From contig CAKSLU010000033.1 of assembly GCA_934474225.1 (NCBI GenBank), positions 1 to 14,966 on the forward strand: DNA of 14,966 nt, written 5' to 3'. Positions within the stretch are counted from its first letter, which is position 1, and every line of letters begins with the position of its first letter. A program made the translations under genes and the position numbers. Below are positions 13,438-14,966 of this stretch, piece after piece. The notes beneath the pieces were generated by a model. The model did not search any database and was not told where the DNA came from. It worked only from the letters and a program-made list of their open reading frames with translations. This DNA is from an uncultured Eubacteriales bacterium (GTDB taxonomy: Bacteria; Bacillota; Clostridia; Oscillospirales; CAG-272).

Positions 13438-14966
13438 ATGACCGAGATTAAGAAACAGCTTGCGGACGCGCTGTGCGCCGCGGCAGGCGGCGCGCTCGAC
13501 GCCGAGACGCTCTGCGCCGCGTTTGAGTACCCCCCCTCCGCCGATATGGGCGACCTCGCGTTCCCCTGCTTCCGCCTCAGCAAGACGCTGCGCAAAGCGC
13601 CGCCTGCCATCGCGGCAGAACTGGCGCAGGGCTTTTCCTCGCCCGCAGTCGCGCGCGTGGAGGTTGCCGGCGGCTATCTCAACTTCTTCCTTGACAAGGA
13701 CTATCTTGCAAAGCATGTCATCGCGCGCACGCTGCATGCCGATGTGCCCTACGGTTCGAGCACGGACGGCGCGGGCAAGACGGCGCTGTTTGACTACTCC
13801 TCCCCCAACGTCGCAAAGCCGTTTCACATCGGGCATCTCGGCACGACGGTCATCGGCCATTCGCTGAAGAAACTGCACGCCTTTGCGGGCTGGCACTGCA
13901 TCGGCATCAACCATCTCGGCGACTGGGGCACGCAGTTCGGCAAGCTGATCGTCGCCTACCGCAAGTGGGGTAGCCGTGAGGCGGTGGAGAAGGGCGAGAT
14001 TGACGAGCTTGTCGCACTCTATGTCAAGTTCCACGCCGAGGCGGAGAAAGACCCGTCCCTCGAGGACGAGGCGCGTGCCGAGTTCACCAAACTGGAGCAC
14101 GGCGACGAAGAGAACCTCGCGCTGTGGAAATGGTTCATCGAGATTTCGCTGCGCGAGTACAAAAAGACCTACGCGCTGCTCGGCATCGAGTTCGACAGCT
14201 ACAACGGAGAGAGCTTCTACACCGACAAAATGCCGCGCCAGGTTGAAATCCTGCGCGAAAAGAACCTGCTCACGCTGGACGACGGCGCATCCATCGTCGA
14301 TCTCAGCAAATACAACATGCCGCCCTGCCTGATTCTCAAGCGCGACGGCTCCACGCTGTACCCCACGCGCGACATCGCGGCGGCGGTCTACCGCATGGAC
14401 ACCTACCACTTTGACAAGTGCGTCTATGTCACCTCCGCGGGGCAGTCGCTCCACTTTGCGCAGTGGTTCAAGGTGGTCGAGCTGATGGGCTACGACTGGT
14501 ATGACCGGCTCGTCCATGTGCCCTACGGCACGGTGTCGATCGACGGCGCAAAGCTGGCGACCCGCACGGGCAATGTCGTGCTGCTCAAGGATCTGTTCGC
14601 CATCGCGATTGAAAAGGCGCGCGCCATCATCGAGGAGAAGAACCCGACGCTCGAGAACAAGGACGAGGTTGCAAAGCAGGTCGGCGTGGGCGCAATCGTG
14701 TTCCACTACCTTTCCAACAGCCGCATCAAGGACATCAACTTTGTCATGGAGGATGCGCTGTCGTTTGACGGCAACACCGGGCCTTACGCGCAGTACACCT
14801 ACGCGCGCACGCGCAGCATTCTGCGCCGCGCCGGTGCAGCGCCGCGCGGCGATGCCGTGCGCGTGACGACCCCCGAGGAGGGCGAACTTGCCAAGGTGCT
14901 CTCCCGCTTCCCGGAGCGCGTGGCGGCGGCGATTGCGGAATACGAGCCGTCCGACATCACGCGGTA
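13438..14966 (+). CDS. argS: Arginyl-tRNA synthetase, partial (cut at window end)
   Basis: This class I aminoacyl-tRNA synthetase charges tRNA-Arg with arginine using ATP. The first 509 codons are in the window and no stop is reached; the family is usually about 550-590 residues, so the end of the C-terminal anticodon-binding domain is missing. The N-terminal Add1-like domain covers about 1-110. The HIGH motif is exact at 130-133 within SSPNVAKPFHIGHLGTT, followed by NHLGDWGTQFGKL. The KMSKS-like site is KLATRTGN starting at Lys372, the divergent form common in ArgRS. ATG 13438 has AAGGAG six bases upstream and its own promoter, so it is a separate transcription unit from the ATPase operon. 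Confidence 0.96.
   Translation, partial: MTEIKKQLADALCAAAGGALDAETLCAAFEYPPSADMGDLAFPCFRLSKTLRKAPPAIAAELAQGFSSPAVARVEVAGGYLNFFLDKDYLAKHVIARTLHADVPYGSSTDGAGKTALFDYSSPNVAKPFHIGHLGTTVIGHSLKKLHAFAGWHCIGINHLGDWGTQFGKLIVAYRKWGSREAVEKGEIDELVALYVKFHAEAEKDPSLEDEARAEFTKLEHGDEENLALWKWFIEISLREYKKTYALLGIEFDSYNGESFYTDKMPRQVEILREKNLLTLDDGASIVDLSKYNMPPCLILKRDGSTLYPTRDIAAAVYRMDTYHFDKCVYVTSAGQSLHFAQWFKVVELMGYDWYDRLVHVPYGTVSIDGAKLATRTGNVVLLKDLFAIAIEKARAIIEEKNPTLENKDEVAKQVGVGAIVFHYLSNSRIKDINFVMEDALSFDGNTGPYAQYTYARTRSILRRAGAAPRGDAVRVTTPEEGELAKVLSRFPERVAAAIAEYEPSDITR

Overview
The window is a GC-rich bacterial chromosome segment. It most likely comes from a Gram-positive anaerobe of the class Clostridia, possibly Oscillospirales. 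That placement is inferred from a V-type ATPase operon in the Enterococcus/clostridial gene order, an LTA-synthase-like sulfatase, strong AGGAGG-type ribosome sites and a family of GC-rich intergenic palindromic repeats. No taxonomic marker was searched. No RNA gene, CRISPR array, transposase or phage gene was recognised.

Layout. (1) Positions 191-3174, minus strand: a two-gene operon. A polytopic membrane LTA-synthase-family phosphoglycerol transferase is joined by an ATGA stop/start overlap to an exported glycerophosphodiester phosphodiesterase with a duplicated N-terminal stalk. The operon has its own sigma-A-type promoter (3203-3231) and ends in a bidirectional terminator (163-189). (2) Positions 3640-13106, plus strand: a nine-gene V/A-type ATPase operon in the order G/H, I, K, E, C, F, A, B, D. 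It matches the Enterococcus hirae ntp order through subunit D and closes with a terminator at 13114-13140. (3) Positions 13438-14966: the first 509 codons of argS behind a good promoter, cut by the window edge.

How the genes work together. A3B3 hydrolyses or makes ATP, D/F form the central shaft, and C links the shaft to the K-ring. E and G/H form the peripheral stalk, and subunit I carries ions against the K ring. Catalytic residues are intact: A has GPFGSGKT at 232-239 and Glu261, and B has Arg350. The K subunit keeps every residue that binds Na+ in the E. hirae rotor ring, so a Na+-coupled enzyme is predicted. The left operon probably makes or remodels a glycerophosphate polymer and recycles glycerophosphodiesters.

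The most unusual structure is in the gaps. Three gaps of 270-351 nt split the ATPase operon into [G/H,I], [K,E,C], [F,A,B] and [D]. Each gap, and each gap outside the operon, holds pieces of a modular palindromic repeat family, here named R1, R2 and R3. R2 is about 200 bp, has imperfect terminal inverted repeats, and its hairpins show compensatory changes between copies. Pieces are fused into mosaics, one at a short shared sequence. I found no convincing new protein system; the repeats and the K-gene leader are the best leads.
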